Made by a program: the position numbers and the translations under genes
The notes under the pieces: generated by a model
Database searches by the model: none
What the model was told of the DNA's origin: nothing
Seen by the model: the letters and a program-made list of their open reading frames with translations, nothing else
From: Bacillus sp. FJAT-52991
Lineage (GTDB): Bacteria > Bacillota > Bacilli > Bacillales > Domibacillaceae
Length of the DNA stretch: 64,000 bases
Reading direction: 5' to 3'
Assembly (NCBI RefSeq): GCF_037201805.1
Contig: NZ_CP147404.1
Location: forward strand, 3,392,501 to 3,456,500
Part shown: positions 18,060 through 29,785 of the stretch, piece after piece
How positions within the stretch are numbered: position 1 is the stretch's first letter
Layout of the letters: every line of letters starts with the position of its first letter

Positions 18060-18102
18060 AAAAAATATGCACGGAAACCGCCTTACTAAATAAGGCGGTT
18101 TC
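18060..18102 (-). terminator. Rho-independent terminator of fbaA
   Basis: Perfect 12-bp arms GAAACCGCCTTA (18074-18085) and complement (18091-18102) with a 5-nt loop, followed by CGUGCAUAUUUUUUU on the minus strand. Confidence 0.85.
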
Positions 18103-18124
18103 AATGGTACTTTTGATGTGTTTT

Positions 18125-18988
18125 TTACGCTTTACCTGAAGAACCGAACTCACGCATTTTGCCTTTAACTGTTTCTTTAATCGTGTCACGTGCAGGCCCT
18201 AAATATTTGCGCGGATCATATAGATCTGGTTTTTCAGCCAATACTTCGCGAACCGTTTTCGCAGAAGCAATTTGGTTTTCAGTGTTAACATTAATTTTTG
18301 CTGTTCCTAAAGAGATCGCTCTTTGGATATCTTTTGTTGGAATGCCTGTACCACCATGAAGAACTAACGGTACTCCTGTTAAATTCATGACTTCTTCCAT
18401 ACGATCAAAACCAAGGTTCGGTTCACCTTTGTAAGGTCCATGGACAGAGCCTAATGCAGGTGCAAAGCAGTCTACACCCGTTTCACGAACTAATTGATCA
18501 CACTCGGCAGGAATCGCGTACATTGCTTCTGCATCATCTACAATAAGATCATCTTCTTGACCGCCGATGCGTCCAAGCTCAGCCTCTACAGATACACCAT
18601 GAATGTGTGCAAGCTCAACTACTTTTTTCGTTAATGAAATATTTTCCTCTAACGGATGGTGAGACCCATCGATCATAACAGAAGTGAATCCTGCATGAAT
18701 CGCTTTGGCACACATTTCAAAGCTTGAGCCATGGTCTAAATGAATAGCCACTGGCACAGTTACTTTGTACTCTTCCATTAAGGCTTCTACCATAGCAACG
18801 ACTAATTTAAAACCACCCATATAACGGGCAGCGCCTTCAGAAACCCCAAGAATTACAGGTGATTTTTCTTCTTCTGCTGCTTGTAAAATCGCTTGTGTGA
18901 ATTCAAGATTGTTTAAGTTAAATTGCCCTACAGCGTATTTTTCTTCTTTTGCTTTGTTAAGCATGTCTGTCATGGAAACTAAAGGCAT
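18125..18988 (-). CDS. fbaA: Fructose-bisphosphate aldolase, class II
   Basis: FbaA is the zinc-dependent glycolytic and gluconeogenic aldolase. The 287-residue protein has the zinc and catalytic motifs HLDHGSSFE near residue 84, [10 protein letters not shown] near 104, EAELGRIGG near 134, and the phosphate-binding HGGTGIP near 210. ATG is preceded by AAGGAGG. It lies downstream of spo0F, with a 125-bp gap that includes a short dispersed repeat, and is followed by a strong terminator. Confidence 0.95.
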   Translation of the reverse strand: MPLVSMTDMLNKAKEEKYAVGQFNLNNLEFTQAILQAAEEEKSPVILGVSEGAARYMGGFKLVVAMVEALMEEYKVTVPVAIHLDHGSSFEMCAKAIHAGFTSVMIDGSHHPLEENISLTKKVVELAHIHGVSVEAELGRIGGQEDDLIVDDAEAMYAIPAECDQLVRETGVDCFAPALGSVHGPYKGEPNLGFDRMEEVMNLTGVPLVLHGGTGIPTKDIQRAISLGTAKINVNTENQIASAKTVREVLAEKPDLYDPRKYLGPARDTIKETVKGKMREFGSSGKA

Positions 18989-19073
18989 AAATATTTTCCT
19001 CCTTGATCATCTGTTGTCAGCGCCCTGACCTATTCATTTCTCACTTTGTATCATACCAAAATAACCCCCAAAA

Positions 19074-19105
19074 CAAAAGCGGAAGGCAACTGTTTATCAA
19101 GGACA
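19074..19105 (+). repeat. Fragment of the GCGGAAG dispersed repeat
   Basis: AAAAGCGGAAGGCAACTG here shares its first half with the elements at 32058, 44136 and 50658. It lies between spo0F and fbaA. Confidence 0.4.
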
Positions 19106-19113
19106 AACAAAAC

Positions 19114-19476
19114 TTAATAAGCAATGTACTCCTTTACCGTTTGGCGAATATCATCAATATCAAATGGTTTAGCAAAATGAGTCAAGGCACCCAGATTTTT
19201 TGCCTCTTGAATCATATCAAGCTCTCCATAAGCGGTCATAATAATGACCCGAATATCACTATTTTTTTGTTTCATCCTTTTCAAAATCTCTATTCCATCC
19301 ATTCCGGGAATCTTCATATCTAATAAAACTAAGTCCGGCTTATGCTCATCCGCAATCTCTAGCGCCTGTACGCCATTTGCCGCTTGAAAGGTTTCATACC
19401 CTTCTTTTTGTAATACCTCATTTAATAAAATTCGAATTCCAAATTGATCATCAACAATCAATATTTTCTCGCTCAT
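19114..19476 (-). CDS. spo0F: Sporulation initiation phosphotransferase Spo0F
   Basis: Spo0F is the single-domain response regulator that carries phosphate from sporulation kinases to Spo0B. The receiver fold is complete: acidic pair Asp9-Asp10, phosphorylation site Asp53 in [11 protein letters not shown], Thr81 in [12 protein letters not shown] and Lys103 in HFAKPFD. There is no output domain. The 120-residue form from ATG 19476 is preferred because GGGGG lies seven bases upstream; the ATG at 19482 is too close. It is divergent from ywjG and has a candidate sigma-H promoter. Confidence 0.95.
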   Translation of the reverse strand: MSEKILIVDDQFGIRILLNEVLQKEGYETFQAANGVQALEIADEHKPDLVLLDMKIPGMDGIEILKRMKQKNSDIRVIIMTAYGELDMIQEAKNLGALTHFAKPFDIDDIRQTVKEYIAY

Positions 19477-19515
19477 ATTCATTCCCCCTACTATGTACGC
19501 ATTTCTTATTTTGTA

Positions 19516-19543
19516 TTTCTTTTCCTACCGTGAAAATTCCTGC
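19516..19543 (-). promoter_or_regulatory. Candidate sigma-H promoter of spo0F
   Basis: Minus-strand GCAGGAATT (19535-19543) fits RNAGGAWWW fully and AAAGAAA (19516-19522) fits RNNGAAT in six of seven positions, 12 bp apart. spo0F is a known sigma-H gene in B. subtilis. I found no TGTCGAA Spo0A box in this gap. Confidence 0.5.
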
Positions 19544-19578
19544 TTTCCTCGCTAATTAATTTACAGTATCAGCCTATT

Positions 19579-19607
19579 TTGCCCCTCAAATGAAACAAAT
19601 GTATAAT
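19579..19607 (+). promoter_or_regulatory. Candidate sigma-A promoter of ywjG
   Basis: TTGCCC (19579-19584) and TATAAT (19602-19607) lie 17 bp apart, 25 bp upstream of the ywjG start. Confidence 0.6.
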
Positions 19608-19631
19608 AGTTAGCGAAAAGGAGGAATCATT

Positions 19632-20153
19632 GTGCTTAAAATGTTCTCTACTCAACTAAATGGACTACTCCAGCGAATTGCTGATAAAGAGGTCGACCAA
19701 ATCGAAGATGGTGCTCGTTTACTTGCACAAGCAGCGATCGGTGACGGCACTATTTTTATAAAAGGATTGAATGAAATGAAGGCAGTAGAAGCGGAAGCGG
19801 TACTCGGAGCAGAGCCCCTCGTTCACGCCAAACCACTTTTATCGATCGATCATGTGTCAGAGATCGATCGTCTCCTTCTCGTTAGTCGCTTTGCTGATGA
19901 CGAAGAGGCTTTGACAATTGCTAAAGAGTTGCAGGAGAAAAACATCCCGTTTATCGCCATTGCCGGTGCTACATCTACAGAGAATGAGTCATTAGAAAAT
20001 GTAGCAGACATCTTTATCAATACAAAACTATTGAAAGGCTTGCTGCCGAATGAACAAGGCGAACGTACTGCCTTTCCATCTAGCATCGCCGCTCTTTACA
20101 TTTACTTTTTATTAAAATTAACCATTGATGAAATCTTACTGGACAACGATTGA
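19632..20153 (+). CDS. ywjG: DUF2529 family protein YwjG
   Basis: This 173-residue soluble protein belongs to the DUF2529 family, found next to spo0F and pyrG in bacilli. Its alternating strand-helix pattern (for example IDRLLLVSRFADDEEAL and IPFIAIAGATSTENESL) resembles an SIS-type sugar isomerase fold, but no substrate is known to me. The start is GTG, with AAAAGGAGG seven bases upstream. It is the only plus-strand gene of this stretch, with its own promoter and terminator. Confidence 0.85.
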   Translation: MLKMFSTQLNGLLQRIADKEVDQIEDGARLLAQAAIGDGTIFIKGLNEMKAVEAEAVLGAEPLVHAKPLLSIDHVSEIDRLLLVSRFADDEEALTIAKELQEKNIPFIAIAGATSTENESLENVADIFINTKLLKGLLPNEQGERTAFPSSIAALYIYFLLKLTIDEILLDND

Positions 20154-20182
20154 AGCTACCGTTTAATGACGGTAGCTTTTTT
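20154..20182 (+). terminator. Rho-independent terminator of ywjG
   Basis: AGCTACCG and CGGTAGCT flank a short loop and are followed by TTTTTTC, immediately after the stop codon. Confidence 0.88.
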
Positions 20183-20283
20183 CATTTTGGGATACTAGTT
20201 GAAATCAGGCGGTCATGTCCCCTTTTCGAGCGTGTCCTGCCTATCATCAGTCACCATACCCTATCAATTAGGAGAAATCTCAC

Positions 20284-20322
20284 GAAAAAAGCCGTTAAAA
20301 CGCATAATCGCGTTTTAACGAC
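20284..20322 (-). terminator. Rho-independent terminator of pyrG
   Basis: GTTAAAACGC pairs with GCGTTTTAAC around a 6-nt loop, then GGCUUUUUUC on the minus strand, 14 bp after the pyrG stop. Confidence 0.88.
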
Positions 20323-20335
20323 TTTCATATCACCA

Positions 20336-22049
<1,714 letters not shown>

Positions 22050-22087
22050 ATAAACATAAAACATATCTCTTAAAGAGCCCAAATAAA

Positions 22088-22116
22088 ATACTACAATTTG
22101 GGCCAAGATAAGTCAA
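22088..22116 (-). promoter_or_regulatory. pyrG promoter with GGGC transcription start
   Basis: Minus-strand TTGACT (22111-22116), 17-bp spacer and TAGTAT (22088-22093). Seven bases further the transcript would start GGGCUC at 22080, the initial sequence needed for reiterative G addition when CTP is low. Confidence 0.85.
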
Positions 22117-22133
22117 GAAAAGATTAAAAATCT

Positions 22134-22688
22134 TTATTTTCGATCATCGTCTTCGTCATCATCGAGATCATATTCATCTTCAGCAACTAACTCGTCTTCG
22201 AAGTCTTCTTCTTCGTCGTCTTCGTCATCATCTAAATCATTTAAATCATTGAGATCTTCGATTTCATCTTCGTCTTCTAAGTCGTCGATGTCGTCTTCAT
22301 CAAACTCTAATTCTTCATCGGCTTCATCTAGATCTTCTATATCTTCATCTTCATCAAAGTTTTCTTCTTTTGCAGCCTTTTTCGTCTTTTTCTTTCTCGT
22401 TTTGACAGCTGGCGCTACTTCTTCTTCTAATTGGTCAACTGGGTACCATGCACGCAGTCCCCAACGATTCTCACCAAGTGTGATAAATCGACCATCAAAA
22501 TTTAAGTCCGTGTAGAATTGGACCATACGCTGTCTTAGTTCTTCATCACTCAACTCTAAACATTGTTGAATTTGATTTAAAATTTCTTGAAATGTAATTG
22601 GTTGTTTACTTTCTTCAAGAATAATAAATGCCACTTCAATAAAGGACATCTCTCTTCGTTCTTCTTTAGACAATTGCTTTAAATTCAC
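22134..22688 (-). CDS. rpoE: DNA-directed RNA polymerase subunit delta
   Basis: Delta is a gram-positive RNA polymerase subunit that speeds recycling and weakens unspecific binding. The 184-residue protein has the folded N-terminal HARE-HTH domain (about 1-90, including FIEVAFIILEESKQPITFQEI and RFITLGENRWGLRAW), a short Lys-rich patch (KTRKKKTKKAAK near 98-109), and then a long tail almost wholly Asp/Glu (about 110-184), the RNA-mimicking tail of the family. ATG has GAAGGGAAG upstream. The pyrG promoter begins just past its stop codon. Confidence 0.95.
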   Translation of the reverse strand: MNLKQLSKEERREMSFIEVAFIILEESKQPITFQEILNQIQQCLELSDEELRQRMVQFYTDLNFDGRFITLGENRWGLRAWYPVDQLEEEVAPAVKTRKKKTKKAAKEENFDEDEDIEDLDEADEELEFDEDDIDDLEDEDEIEDLNDLNDLDDDEDDEEEDFEDELVAEDEYDLDDDEDDDRK

Positions 22689-22890
22689 ATCCGCACTTCC
22701 CTTCTCTATTTACACACCCTGCAAAAAGCGGTAGAGCCTCGCTCTAACCACTTTTATTTACATTCGTTTGGCAACGCACTATTGCTTTCGAACAATTTTT
22801 AGAGCAAAAAAGGCCATATTTTTCATTATAAACATAACCACTTTCAATATGCTATAAGTTTATGTTAAGATTCTTACTTTTTTTCTACAT

Positions 22891-23100
22891 TTACTTGATA
22901 CTTTCATTTAGCGAGTCTTTTTTAGGCTTCTTTAATTCCATAAAAGCTTTGTAGAATAAGAATAAGGAAAGGCAAATAAAAGGAATAGCACCTAGCTGTT
23001 TATTATATAACCATATGACTAGAAACGTACTGACACCTATGATGATATAACCTAATAATTGTTTCACCTTTTCACATCCCGTCATTGTCCTTATTCTCAT
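22891..23100 (-). CDS. Small membrane protein, unknown function
   Basis: The 69-residue product has two predicted membrane helices (about residues 14-30 and 36-52) and a Lys-rich tail (LKKPKKDSLNE). I do not recognise a family. The start is uncertain: ATG at 23100, an in-frame ATG five codons later, or a GTG eleven codons in behind GAAAAG. It lies alone between rpoE and icmF, with no obvious terminator. The clear helix pattern and lack of competing frames support a real gene. Confidence 0.5.
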   Translation of the reverse strand: MRIRTMTGCEKVKQLLGYIIIGVSTFLVIWLYNKQLGAIPFICLSLFLFYKAFMELKKPKKDSLNESIK

Positions 23101-23201
23101 TGTATACTCACAACTAGCATTTAATCCATCTTAATAATATTAAGAAATTGCAAAGGTTATATTTATTATCATTTATATCCAAAACAAATAAAAACCATAA
23201 G

Positions 23202-23245
23202 TAAAAAAGAACCGCAAAAGGAATAAGATGCATTCCTTTTGCGGT
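23202..23245 (-). terminator. Rho-independent terminator of icmF
   Basis: Perfect 14-bp arms ACCGCAAAAGGAAT (23211-23224) and complement (23232-23245), followed by UUCUUUUUUAC on the minus strand. It closes the acyl-CoA gene cluster. Confidence 0.9.
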
Positions 23246-23254
23246 CCGTTCGCT

Positions 23255-26200
23255 CTACATATTTCTTCTATACTGGCCGCCCACTTCGTAGAGAGCTTTC
23301 GTAATTTGGCCAAGACTTGCTACTTGTACACAATTCATTAGCTCCGCAAAAATATTGCCGCCGCTAATCGCTGTTTCCTTTAACTGATTCAATGCCGCTG
23401 CTGTTTGATCTGTATGCTTTTGCTGGAAGTGGCGTAAATTCGTAATTTGCAGCTCTTTCTCCTCTATTGTTGCTCGGGCGATTTCCATATTATCGATATC
23501 CTCTTCAGATGGAGGATTCGGATTTAAGTACGTGTTCACACCGATAATTGGCAGTTCGCCTGTATGCTTGAGCATCTCGTAATGCATCGATTCTTCTTGA
23601 ATTTTTCCGCGTTGATATTGCGTTTCCATAGCCCCAAGTACGCCGCCACGATCATTGATGCGCTCAAACTCTTGTAACACAGCCTCTTCGACTAAGTCCG
23701 TTAACTCTTCCACAATAAATGAACCTTGCAGCGGATTTTCATTTTTAGACAATCCATGTTCATTTGTAATAATTAATTGAATGGCCATTGCCCGACGAAC
23801 AGATTCCTCTGTTGGTGTCGTGATCGCTTCATCATACGCATTAGTATGCAGCGAGTTACAGTTATCCTGTAAGGCCATCAATGCCTGTAAAGTAGTACGA
23901 ATATCATTAAAGTCGATTTCCTGTGCATGCAGTGAACGACCTGACGTTTGTACATGATACTTTAATTTTTGTGAGCGTTCATTCGCGCCGTATTTCTCTC
24001 TCATTGTGACCGCCCAAATACGGCGTGCTACACGGCCAATAACCGTATACTCTGGATCCAATCCGTTTGAGAAGAAGAAAGATAAGTTAGGGGCAAAATC
24101 ATCAATATCCATGCCGCGACTTAAGTAATATTCAACATACGTAAATCCATTCGCCAGCGTAAAGGCTAGCTGAGAAATAGGATTCGCTCCCGCTTCAGCA
24201 ATATGATAACCGGAAATCGATACCGAGTAATAGTTACGCACCGCTTGATCAATGAAATATTGTTGAATATCCCCCATTAACCGCAAGGCAAATTCCGTAG
24301 AGAAAATACAAGTATTTTGTCCTTGGTCTTCTTTTAAAATATCCGCTTGTACCGTTCCACGTACTGTTTTCAACGTTTGCGAACGAATGTCAGCGAATTC
24401 CTCTACGGTCAGCACCCGACCAAGCTCTTCTTCCTTCACCTTCACTTGCTGATCGATCGCTGTGTTCATAAACATGGCCAAAATGATTGGTGCAGGCCCA
24501 TTAATCGTCATTGATACAGATGTTGATGGATGACAAAGATCAAAGCCATGGTACAACTTTTTCATATCATCTAGCGTACAAACGTTGACGCCACTCTCAC
24601 CAATTTTCCCGAAAATATCTGGGCGATGATCCGGATCTTCCCCATACAATGTCACCGAATCGAAAGCTGTACTTAGGCGCTTCGCCTCATCACCTTTTGA
24701 CAAATAATGGAAGCGGCGATTCGTTCTTTCTGGCGGTCCTTCTCCCGCAAACTGCCGCTTCGGATCTTCTCCTTTTCGTTTAAACGGAAACACGCCTGCT
24801 GTATAAGGAAAAGAGCCTGGTACATTTTCGCGGTAAACCCAACGAAGAATTTCACCATAATCAGCATATTTCGGCAAAACTACTTTTGGAATAGGCAGCC
24901 CTGATAAGCTAGTCGTCGTCAATTCCGTCACGATTTCTTTATCGCGCACCTTTGTGATAAGCTTTTCACCTGCATATTTTTCTCGCAATTCCGCCCAGCC
25001 TCGAAGGATATTTTTTGACTCTGCCGTTAATTGATCTTCTAAGCCCGCTTTTAACGCTTCAAGCGAAGATAGAACTTCCCCATTCGTTTCTTTTGCTTGC
25101 ACTTCTTCAATTGCGCCTTCAAGCTGGAACAGACGGCGTGCAACATTCATCTGTTCTTCAGACCGTTTATGATAGCCGCGCACCGCTTCAGTGATTTCAC
25201 GTAAATAATAACGACGGTCATTTGGAATGATGACGTTTTGTTTCTCAACATTGGCTTTCTTGCTAAAAGAAGCCGCCCAATCCGTTCCTGTTTTTTCATT
25301 AATGGTCTCTACTAAAGCAGCAAATAAAGCATTCGTGCCTTGATCATTAAACTGGCTCGCGATCGTTCCATACACCGGCATTTCGTCTAGTGGCTGATCA
25401 AATAAGTTCCGGCTGCGCTGATACTGCTTTTGTACTTGCCGTTTCGCATCTTCGGAACCTTTTCTTTCAAATTTATTGATGACAATTAAATCAGCAAAAT
25501 CGATCATATCGATTTTCTCAAGCTGAGACGGCGCTCCAAATTCGCTCGTCATCACATACATCGAAACATCAGAAATATCCGCGATCTCGGCATCCCCTTG
25601 ACCGATTCCGCTCGTTTCCACAATGATTAAATCATATTGAGCCGCCTGCACCACTTGAATGGCATCTTTAATAGCAAGCGACAGCTCCGTGCGAGAATTC
25701 CTTGTCGCTAAGCTTCTCATAAATACTCGGTTGTTAAAAATCGCGTTCATTCGAATCCGGTCACCAAGCAATGCTCCACCCGTTTTTTGCTTTGTTGGAT
25801 CAATGGATAAAACCGCTACTTTTTTATCTGGAATCTCGTTTAAAAATCGGCGAATCAACTCATCAGTGAGGGAGCTTTTCCCTGCGCCACCTGTACCCGT
25901 AATCCCGATGACAGGAGCTTTTGCCCCCATCGATTGAATGCGATTAAAGATCTCTTTTGCAGCTATTTTTTGCTCTTCATCCGCATCAATTTGATCTTCA
26001 GCAAGTGAAATTAACTTTGAAACAACTGGAACATTGCCATTTTGAAGCTGATCAAGCTCCTCTTTCACAGAGCTTGTTACAGTGGAATAGTCACATTCTT
26101 CAAGCATGCGATTAATCATGCCTTGCAAGCCATATTGACGGCCATCCTCTGGAGAAAAAATACGAGCAATCCCATAATCATGAAGCTCTTTGATTTCTTT

Positions 26201-26524
26201 AGGAATGATGACGCCGCCTCCGCCTCCATAAATGCGAATATGCGCACATCCTCTTTCCTCTAGCAAGTCGTAAATATATTTAAAATACTCAACATGGCCC
26301 CCTTGGTAAGAAGAGATCGCAATTCCCTGCACATCCTCTTGAATAGCAGCGTTTACAATCTCTTCAACGGAACGATTATGCCCTAGATGAATCACTTCCG
26401 CTCCACTCGATTGTAAAATCCGACGCATAATATTGATTGATGCATCATGACCATCAAAAAGGCTAGAGGCTGTCACAAAGCGAATATGATGCTTAGGTTT
26501 ATATATCTCCACTGTTTGACCCAT
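23255..26524 (-). CDS. icmF: Fused isobutyryl-CoA mutase (B12-binding, G-protein chaperone and mutase in one chain)
   Basis: IcmF interconverts isobutyryl-CoA and n-butyryl-CoA with adenosylcobalamin. The 1089-residue chain has the B12-binding domain first (about 12-145; DGHD holds the cobalt-ligating His26, then a Gly-rich loop [13 protein letters not shown]), a MeaI-type GTPase (Walker [13 protein letters not shown] at 207-218, [14 protein letters not shown] near 345) and the TIM-barrel mutase domain (about 560-1089). This order is that of IcmF, not of methylmalonyl-CoA mutase. ATG is preceded by AAGGGGGAAG. It ends the acyl-CoA cluster, 12 bp after the TetR gene. Confidence 0.93.
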   Translation of the reverse strand: MGQTVEIYKPKHHIRFVTASSLFDGHDASINIMRRILQSSGAEVIHLGHNRSVEEIVNAAIQEDVQGIAISSYQGGHVEYFKYIYDLLEERGCAHIRIYGGGGGVIIPKEIKELHDYGIARIFSPEDGRQYGLQGMINRMLEECDYSTVTSSVKEELDQLQNGNVPVVSKLISLAEDQIDADEEQKIAAKEIFNRIQSMGAKAPVIGITGTGGAGKSSLTDELIRRFLNEIPDKKVAVLSIDPTKQKTGGALLGDRIRMNAIFNNRVFMRSLATRNSRTELSLAIKDAIQVVQAAQYDLIIVETSGIGQGDAEIADISDVSMYVMTSEFGAPSQLEKIDMIDFADLIVINKFERKGSEDAKRQVQKQYQRSRNLFDQPLDEMPVYGTIASQFNDQGTNALFAALVETINEKTGTDWAASFSKKANVEKQNVIIPNDRRYYLREITEAVRGYHKRSEEQMNVARRLFQLEGAIEEVQAKETNGEVLSSLEALKAGLEDQLTAESKNILRGWAELREKYAGEKLITKVRDKEIVTELTTTSLSGLPIPKVVLPKYADYGEILRWVYRENVPGSFPYTAGVFPFKRKGEDPKRQFAGEGPPERTNRRFHYLSKGDEAKRLSTAFDSVTLYGEDPDHRPDIFGKIGESGVNVCTLDDMKKLYHGFDLCHPSTSVSMTINGPAPIILAMFMNTAIDQQVKVKEEELGRVLTVEEFADIRSQTLKTVRGTVQADILKEDQGQNTCIFSTEFALRLMGDIQQYFIDQAVRNYYSVSISGYHIAEAGANPISQLAFTLANGFTYVEYYLSRGMDIDDFAPNLSFFFSNGLDPEYTVIGRVARRIWAVTMREKYGANERSQKLKYHVQTSGRSLHAQEIDFNDIRTTLQALMALQDNCNSLHTNAYDEAITTPTEESVRRAMAIQLIITNEHGLSKNENPLQGSFIVEELTDLVEEAVLQEFERINDRGGVLGAMETQYQRGKIQEESMHYEMLKHTGELPIIGVNTYLNPNPPSEEDIDNMEIARATIEEKELQITNLRHFQQKHTDQTAAALNQLKETAISGGNIFAELMNCVQVASLGQITKALYEVGGQYRRNM

Positions 26525-26536
26525 TTTTCTTCCCCC

Positions 26537-27175
26537 TTAGCTTTTCGTTTTGTATCCGTTAATCCCAGAAAAAAGCAAATCCAACTGCAACTCAATATAA
26601 TCATCAATCGTAAATGATTTTCTTAAACTCCAGCGACGGAACCCCCACATTTGCCCTTGAACAAAAATATTTTGTGCAAGCATATGAATCGTTCGTTCAT
26701 CCATATCCAATTCCTTTGTTTCCACACAACGACGAATTAATCTCTCAAACATGCTCACCATATCCATTTCCTTTTTCAATACATATGGTAGCGCATCCTT
26801 TGAAAGTGATTTCGCCTCTTGGTACATCACAAGCACTTCATCCTGCATCTCATCTACTACTTTAAAATAATAACCGACACCTAGCTTTAAGCTATCAAGC
26901 GTCCCCACCTCTAAATCGATTCTTTGCAGTCGATCTTTTACTTGGTCATAAATGCTATCACATACAAGATAAAGGACATCCTCTTTTGTTCGGATATATT
27001 CATATAAAGTACCGATGCTAAACCCCGATGCTTTCGCAATCTCTCTCGTTGTTGTCCGATGAAAGCCTTTTTGCTTAAAAAGATTGACCGCCCCTTTGAT
27101 CATCTCGGCCCGCCTTTTTTGTATTAACTGTTCATCTTTGACAGATGCATGTACTTTTCGTTTATTTGCATCCAT
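26537..27175 (-). CDS. TetR/AcrR family regulator of the acyl-CoA cluster
   Basis: The 212-residue protein has an N-terminal TetR helix-turn-helix (about residues 17-65; FHRTTTREIAKASGFSIGTLYEYIRTKEDVLY) and an all-helical ligand domain. In bacilli, TetR proteins in such clusters are often FadR-like repressors that respond to acyl-CoA. It is encoded 12 bp upstream of icmF and downstream of two acyl-CoA dehydrogenase genes, so it probably controls the cluster through the operator at 34515-34542 and its relative at 31908-31926. The effector is inferred. Confidence 0.88.
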   Translation of the reverse strand: MDANKRKVHASVKDEQLIQKRRAEMIKGAVNLFKQKGFHRTTTREIAKASGFSIGTLYEYIRTKEDVLYLVCDSIYDQVKDRLQRIDLEVGTLDSLKLGVGYYFKVVDEMQDEVLVMYQEAKSLSKDALPYVLKKEMDMVSMFERLIRRCVETKELDMDERTIHMLAQNIFVQGQMWGFRRWSLRKSFTIDDYIELQLDLLFSGINGYKTKS

Positions 27176-27280
27176 GTTTTATCAACCGCCTTTATTTGAA
27201 CATACAGAAAGCAAGGAGGAAGAACAGACGAGAGGGTTAAATGCCCCTCCTCTGCTCTTGTCTTAGTATGAAACTTTTTG

Positions 27281-27345
27281 GTTCTTTGACTTTACGAAGC
27301 GCTTCTTTAACTTTCTGGCCAGTTCCGCGCTTTTCTTTTTGTCCA
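27281..27345. repeat. Degenerate copy of the 20-21 bp tandem repeat family
   Basis: TTCTTTGACTTTACGAAGCG is followed 21 bp on by TTCTTTAACTTTCTGGCC, then a poorly matching third unit. The wording matches the arrays at 39.1 and 55.5 kb. Confidence 0.5.
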
Positions 27346-27352
27346 GTTACAA

Positions 27353-27444
27353 CGGCTAGACTCTCGGACATAAGTCGTCACGTCTGTGTGGCAAAGAACG
27401 CCACTTCGACGGTCCACCTTATGTCTGCCGAGTCTAAACAGCCG
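27353..27444. repeat. 92-nt long palindrome after the acyl-CoA dehydrogenase gene
   Basis: The ends CGGCTAGACTC...GGACATAAG and CTTATGTC...GAGTCTAAACAGCCG can pair with few mismatches, and the centre has GTGGC-AAAGAAC-GCCAC. It follows the 27457-28596 gene with no U-run, so it is not a plain terminator; it looks like a small mobile or REP-type palindrome. Confidence 0.6.
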
Positions 27445-27456
27445 TTTCCATTCTTC

Positions 27457-28596
27457 TTATTTAGTAACCATTCTTGAAATAACTAGACGCTGGATTTCTT
27501 GGGTACCTTCGTAGATTTGAGTGATTTTCGCGTCACGCATATAGCGCTCTACTGGGTAATCTTTTGTATAGCCGTAGCCGCCGAAGATTTGAACAGCTTC
27601 TGTTGTGACTTTCATCGCTGTGTCACCGGCCATTAATTTGGACATAGCTGATTCTTTTCCGTATGGCAATCCTTTAGATTCTAACCAAGCTGCTTGGTAT
27701 GTTAATAAACGTGATGCTTCTACAGCTGTTGCCATATCGGCGATTTTGAAAGAGATCCCTTGGTTTGCCACAATTGGCTTACCAAATTGTTTACGCTCTT
27801 TCGCGTACTCAACGGAAGCATCTAATGCACCTTGGGCAATTCCTACTGCTTGAGCAGCAATCCCGTTACGGCCGCCATCTAGTGTCATCATCGCTACTTT
27901 AAAGCCGTCGCCTACCTCGCCTAAAATGTTCTCTTTCGGTACACGGCAGTCTTCAAAGATAATTTCAGTTGTTGGTGATGAACGAATGCCAAGTTTCTTT
28001 TCTTTTTTACCAACAGAAAAGCCTGGGAAGTCTTTTTCTACGATAAATGCTGTTGTACCGCGTTGTTTGGATTCTGGATCCGTTAAAGCAAACACGATAT
28101 AAATGTCAGCAATGCCGCCATTCGTGATGAAAATTTTAGAACCGTTTAAAATGTATTCATCTCCTTCTACGCGAGCCGTTGTTTTCATACCGCCCGCATC
28201 GGAACCTGAACCTGGTTCTGTTAAACCGTATGCACCGATTTTCTCCCCTTGTGCCATCGGTTTCAAATATTTTTGTTTTTGTTCTTCTGTACCAAATTTA
28301 TAGACAGGCCAGCCTGCTAAAGACGTATGAGCGGATAGCGTTACACCTGTTGAAGCACAAACACGCGATAACTCTTCAACCGCGATACAATAAGCTAAAT
28401 AATCACTGCCAATGCCGCCATACTCTTCTGGCCATGGAATCCCTGTTAAGCCAAGCTCCGCCATTTTTTGAAACAGTTCCATATCAAAACGTTCTTCTTC
28501 ATCGCGTTCAGCTGCTGTTGGTTCTACTTCATTTTTAGCAAAGTCTCGTACCATCTTGCGAATCATTTCATGTTCTTCTGTTAATTGAAAGTTCAT
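27457..28596 (-). CDS. Acyl-CoA dehydrogenase (short/branched-chain type)
   Basis: This 379-residue flavoprotein oxidises acyl-CoA to enoyl-CoA and passes electrons to ETF. FAD and substrate motifs are [21 protein letters not shown] near residue 120, [15 protein letters not shown] near 155, and the C-terminal [23 protein letters not shown] with the catalytic Glu in YEGTQEIQR near 366. It is 24 bp downstream of a second acyl-CoA dehydrogenase gene; the two products are clearly homologous and may differ in chain length or branching preference. ATG is preceded by GGGGAAATG. Confidence 0.92.
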   Translation of the reverse strand: MNFQLTEEHEMIRKMVRDFAKNEVEPTAAERDEEERFDMELFQKMAELGLTGIPWPEEYGGIGSDYLAYCIAVEELSRVCASTGVTLSAHTSLAGWPVYKFGTEEQKQKYLKPMAQGEKIGAYGLTEPGSGSDAGGMKTTARVEGDEYILNGSKIFITNGGIADIYIVFALTDPESKQRGTTAFIVEKDFPGFSVGKKEKKLGIRSSPTTEIIFEDCRVPKENILGEVGDGFKVAMMTLDGGRNGIAAQAVGIAQGALDASVEYAKERKQFGKPIVANQGISFKIADMATAVEASRLLTYQAAWLESKGLPYGKESAMSKLMAGDTAMKVTTEAVQIFGGYGYTKDYPVERYMRDAKITQIYEGTQEIQRLVISRMVTK

Positions 28597-28620
28597 CTCA
28601 TTTCCCCATCCCTTTTTAAT

Positions 28621-29757
28621 TTATTTAATGAGCTGCTTACTAATAACAAGCCTTTGAATTTCGCTAGTACCTTCATAAATTTCTGTGACTTTCGCATCTC
28701 TGAAATAACGTTCAACTGGATATTCTTGCGTGTACCCGTAACCACCATGTACTTGAACGGCTTCGATTGATACGTCAACCGCTGTTTTTGAAGCGAATAA
28801 TTTCGCCATAGAAGCTTCTTTTCCACACGGTAGGCCTTTCGCGCGTAAATTAGCGGCACGATACACGAGCAACCTTGCTGCTTCTACACTTGTTGCCATA
28901 TCTGCTAATTTAAAAGCAAGTCCTTGTTGCGCAGCAATCGGCTTACCAAATTGCTTGCGTTCTTTCGAATAATTGGTCGCTTCTTGTAAAGCTGCTTCAG
29001 CGATCCCCAACGACTGAGCAGCAATCCCAATTCGACCAACATCGAGGTTCGCCATGGCGATTTTAAATCCTTCTCCTTCTTGACCGAGGAGATTGGCAGC
29101 GGGCACTTGCATATCTTCAAATGTCAATTGCACCGTGCGCGAGCCATGAAGACCCATTTTATGTTCGTCCTTGCCGATCACAAGCCCCGGCGTATCTTTT
29201 TCAACGATAAACGCTGAAACCCCTTTGCCTCCCAATTCAGGATTGGTAGAAGCAAAGACAATATATGTATCTGCTTCTCCCCCATTTGTGATAAACACTT
29301 TTGAGCCGTTAATAATATATTGATCCCCTTGTTTGACCGCTCTTGTTTTTAAGCTGGCGGCATCTGAACCGGCGCTCGGCTCAGTTAAACAAAATGCCCC
29401 TAAATATTCTCCCGTCGCTAATTTAGGCACATATTTCCGCTTTTGTTCTTCCGTTCCGAAATAAAGAATTGGATTGGTTCCTACAGATGTATGAACCGAT
29501 AAAATAACTCCCACTGTCGCGCTCACTCTGGAAAGTTCGTTAATGGCAATAATGTAGGAAGTGAAGTCCATTTCACTGCCGCCATACTCTTCTGGAATCG
29601 TGATCCCCAGCAATCCTAATTCGGCCATCTTGTTTAAGATTTCGCGCGGGAATTCCCCTTCTTCCATACGCTCAATCCACGGAGTGATTTCAGCCTCCGC
29701 AAAATCTCTCACCATTTTTCTCATCATTTCTTGCTCTTCCGTAAAACGCAATTCCAT
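28621..29757 (-). CDS. acdA: Acyl-CoA dehydrogenase AcdA
   Basis: This 378-residue acyl-CoA dehydrogenase has [19 protein letters not shown] near residue 121, [15 protein letters not shown] near 156, and [24 protein letters not shown] ending with the catalytic Glu region YEGTSEIQR near 365. It follows the 3-hydroxybutyryl-CoA dehydrogenase gene by 28 bp. Position relative to rpoE and ywjF suggests it is the counterpart of B. subtilis acdA, though which of the two dehydrogenases is the orthologue cannot be settled without alignment. ATG has CAGGGGGAA upstream. Confidence 0.92.
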   Translation of the reverse strand: MELRFTEEQEMMRKMVRDFAEAEITPWIERMEEGEFPREILNKMAELGLLGITIPEEYGGSEMDFTSYIIAINELSRVSATVGVILSVHTSVGTNPILYFGTEEQKRKYVPKLATGEYLGAFCLTEPSAGSDAASLKTRAVKQGDQYIINGSKVFITNGGEADTYIVFASTNPELGGKGVSAFIVEKDTPGLVIGKDEHKMGLHGSRTVQLTFEDMQVPAANLLGQEGEGFKIAMANLDVGRIGIAAQSLGIAEAALQEATNYSKERKQFGKPIAAQQGLAFKLADMATSVEAARLLVYRAANLRAKGLPCGKEASMAKLFASKTAVDVSIEAVQVHGGYGYTQEYPVERYFRDAKVTEIYEGTSEIQRLVISKQLIK

Positions 29758-29785
29758 GATTGATTCCCCCTGTTGTTAAAGGCTC

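Noticed and set aside
22249..22515. Plus-strand Ser-rich frame of 88 codons
   Set aside because: It is the antisense reading of the Asp/Glu-rich tail of rpoE; GAT/GAA codons read backwards give Ser and Phe.
28593..28859. Minus-strand 88-codon frame overlapping acdA
   Set aside because: It lies within the well-supported acdA coding region in another frame and shows no family features.
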